Assembly: GCF_964199755.1 (NCBI RefSeq)
Contig: NC_133897.1
Coordinates: 70,922,661 to 70,986,660 of the forward strand
Origin: Larus michahellis
Lineage: Eukaryota > Chordata > Aves > Charadriiformes > Laridae
Length of the DNA stretch: 64,000 nucleotides
Direction: 5' to 3'
Part shown: positions 61,229 to 64,000 of the stretch, one piece after another
How the letters are laid out: every line of letters begins with the position of its first letter
How positions within the stretch are numbered: the first letter of the stretch is position 1
Translations under genes and position numbers: made by a program
Notes under the pieces: generated by a model
The model's input: only the letters and a program-made list of their open reading frames with translations
What the model was told of the DNA's origin: nothing
The model's database searches: none

Positions 61229-64000
61229 CACAAGATGGTGAAGGTGGGCAGATTAATCCTGTTGTGCCGTTTGTATGTATGGTATGGCAGAGTGAATAAA
61301 CAGAGCAGAGGCATTACCTTAATTACATGAAGATGTAAGCCTGATGGTCTGCATCCATACTGCTGTTGCAGTTGGGGACTCACTCAAGTGCTGTTAGGAA
61401 AAGAAAACCGCAGGTGATGAGAAGCTGAGGAACACAAGTCTTGCTGCGGGGGTCTCTTATCTAATATTTTTCCCTGTGTGATTTACTCCCCCCGCTCCCC
61501 CCCCGCTTCAGTGCTTGAATTTTGTTATTTAAAGGCCATGGCCCATAGTGTGTTAGGGATATAATTGCAAACAGAAAGACAGCGGATAAATCTATATGGG
61601 ATTTTTAAATGGAGCGAATGGTATTAATGAACATATGACATGTCCATTTGTCAGAGTTGGGAAGAAGGAAGACAAATCACAGATTTGTAACTTATAAATT
61701 AATGCAGTCATGCAAAACTTCTGTTATTTGGACTCCAAGGATCTATCTACAGTTGAATTTTTATACTGTGATTGTCATTACACAGATGGGAAAAGGGGAT
61801 CATATGATGAGAAAAGTGTCAGGGCATGAAAGCACAGAAAAGTGTGCTAGTGGGTTTTCTGGTTTTGTGCTTTTCACAAATGATGCTATTCATAGGTCAT
61901 CTGCATGGAGGATTTACTTGACATTGCAGAAAATGTTTTCTGCATTCACTGTAGGAACATTCTCCGTAGATCTATTCTAGCTGATAGCAGATTTGGACAT
62001 AACGCAGTGTTGATAACTTAATTGTTTACCTAATATGAATCCTGCATGAGAAACTCGAGTGAAGACAGCTTGAACTGAAAATAGTGTCACTCTAGTCTCT
62101 TAGATGAGAGAGATGCTTTTAAAGAAGTACAAATGTGGGGGCTACAAAGCAGCTTTCAGTTTGCACTCCTCAGTGAAGATTCTGAAAAGGCTATTCATGT
62201 TAGCCTAGTACCCTGCAAAAAAAAAAGATTCCTTTTAAATTAGGATTTATAAATAATCTGGAGTTCAGTCCGTGCACTGACTCTGTGGAATGAAGCTGTT
62301 TGCCAAGCTACTTGAGGAGAGTGCCTTTTTCTTTTTTTTTTTTTTTTTTTTTCCCCTCCTCTCCTGAAAAGATGTGTGCAGTGCAGTTAGGCTCTGCGTG
62401 TGGGAACCTAAATACGTGATGCAGCAGGGAGCCATGTGAATTTGGAATGCTTCAGAGCCATTGCGTTCCTCTGTCGTCCTCGATACTGTCAGAGCAGTCT
62501 GTTTTCAAAGAACCCGCTCTCGTGCGGAAGTCTATGACTCCAAAAGTCCTTTCAGATTGTAAAGAGCAGTTAATCACCTCTCATTGCTTAAGAGGAACAA
62601 ATATGCTACCCTTGGACCATTTAATTGATCTGTTTTCTTAACGGCAATATATAGCAGGCTTATGTGGTTGTGCTATGGGATGGAAGGAAGAGGCTTATGT
62701 ACTGTGGGATTTGATGGCTGCAGCTCTGAGGGAACTTGCCCATTATCTCTCCAAGTGCAAACACCTTTTGTGGAGTGGTGTCAGTGGGATAGCTGGATGA
62801 GGTCCTAGAGTTGCCTAAAAAGGGAGCTTTCTGAAAGAAGGCATGTGTTTACAGGCAGAGAGAACTTTCTGGAATAACAAATTGGTTCCAGATTTTTTCA
62901 AGGAATGGGTAAAGAAAGTTCATACAAGTCCTTATTTTGACTTTGTATCATCAGCACATTAGTGTTGAGTTTCTTGGTAGCTCTAATTATTGTTACTCCT
63001 GAGGATCGTTAAGGTCTGTAGACCAAAGAAAGTACACTAAGTTAACCTGTGTTATGCTTTTTAGAGAGGTAGAGTAGGGGTTATAGAAGTGACTAATTCA
63101 TGGTAGCGTGATGTCTGTGGTCAAAAAGGAAAACAAATTCTGACTCCTAGTTGCTATCTGAACTGTCATTTTTCTCTGAGAGAAAAATCTTTAGTCTTAT
63201 CCTTCTTGCTTAATACTCTGTAGGCAGAAACATTCTTTTGTAGCCATATAGATATTTTTCTGATGTTAAATTAGACTCGGTGACATTGTATGTTTGGATG
63301 CGTCAGTAGATTCCTCCATCAGGCCTGAGCTGCACTGAAACGTTTTCCATATTGGAACACGAACATGAAGTTAGTTGGGACAGAAGTGACATATTCCTGC
63401 CATGGTCCAAGGCTGCATCATCAGCACTTCAAGTGTCTTATGATAATGGTCACAAGGTCCCAAGAGTGGCCTCATTAACACAAGACCAATAGCACGTGCC
63501 TTTATGTTGTCTTTAAGTTACGATATCAAAAGCTTTTATTGTTGCATGCCATTTAATTATTACATAGGTATTAACTTAGCAGTGGGGGTGTTAAGTGCTG
63601 ATAGCATCTGAATAAATAACACTTAGCTTTCTGCTTGTGGTGTTTGGAAGAATGTTCTTCTTAGCCTGGGGAATTCTTTGTTTCTCACTCCCTGGGTCTT
63701 GCATCTACTGGTTTAGAGGAAGAAAGAGGGGGCAAAAAAAAAAAAATCCCCAACAAAAAACCCCCAAAGGTAGTTATCTCCGCTAATAGTCTGTCTGCTT
63801 GTGCTTGATTGAAATGCAGCCTGGATCTCCTGTATCACTGATTTATTCCCAAAGAGAAGTTCCAGTTGCCTACAAAGCGAACACCTTTGGACAGGCACCA
63901 TCTGGCCAACTGCTTATTAACTCCCATGGTCCTGCCTCATTCTACCAGTAAAGAGGCCAGTTTCAGAGAAAGCAAACTAGAGGGATGCTGCCAGGGGCCC
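61229..64000. other. right end of window, no gene recognised
   Basis: AT-rich sequence with a T21 run at 62332-62352 and an A13 run at 63734-63746. Short open frames only; nothing recognisable. Confidence 0.55.

Overview
The window is vertebrate nuclear DNA, most likely from a bird. Five fragments of CR1 retrotransposon are present, with the avian-type 3' tail of ATTCTRTG repeats. The only protein gene I can support is the bird orthologue of ID4, a dominant-negative helix-loop-helix regulator. Nothing here resembles bacterial or phage organisation: there are no operons, CRISPR arrays, tRNA or rRNA genes. Nearly all other open frames longer than 60 codons are chance frames, microsatellite frames, CpG-island frames or CR1 remnants.

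Layout. 1-19.3 kb: intergenic DNA downstream of ID4, without recognisable exons; a few AT-rich blocks look like conserved non-coding DNA. About 19.9-23.3 kb: ID4 on the minus strand inside a large CpG island. It has three exons, a coding intron of 739 bp, a 3'UTR intron of 490 bp, a TATA box, GC boxes and two inverted CCAAT boxes. 23.4-33.8 kb: upstream intergenic DNA with possible regulatory blocks, a CR1 tail and a roughly 350-bp TTTC microsatellite. About 33.8-34.8 kb: a second CpG island, 11 kb upstream of ID4. It carries a near-perfect RFX X-box, a CRE-like site, a CCAAT box, a (CG)7 tract and several G/C homopolymer runs, but no recognisable coding exon. 34.8-64 kb: AT-rich DNA with four CR1 fragments, one of them an internally deleted relic of about 1.7 kb carrying a nested LTR-like fragment. 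This stretch has no recognisable exon, and by eye its plus strand is enriched in T.

Interpretation. ID4 is a compact, strongly regulated gene in a gene-poor neighbourhood. The most interesting unexplained element is the second CpG island. It looks like a promoter, possibly of a long non-coding RNA running rightward and divergent from ID4, and its X-box suggests RFX input. I see no convincing evidence for a wholly new biological system. That orphan promoter, and the possible long transcript from it, are the best leads.
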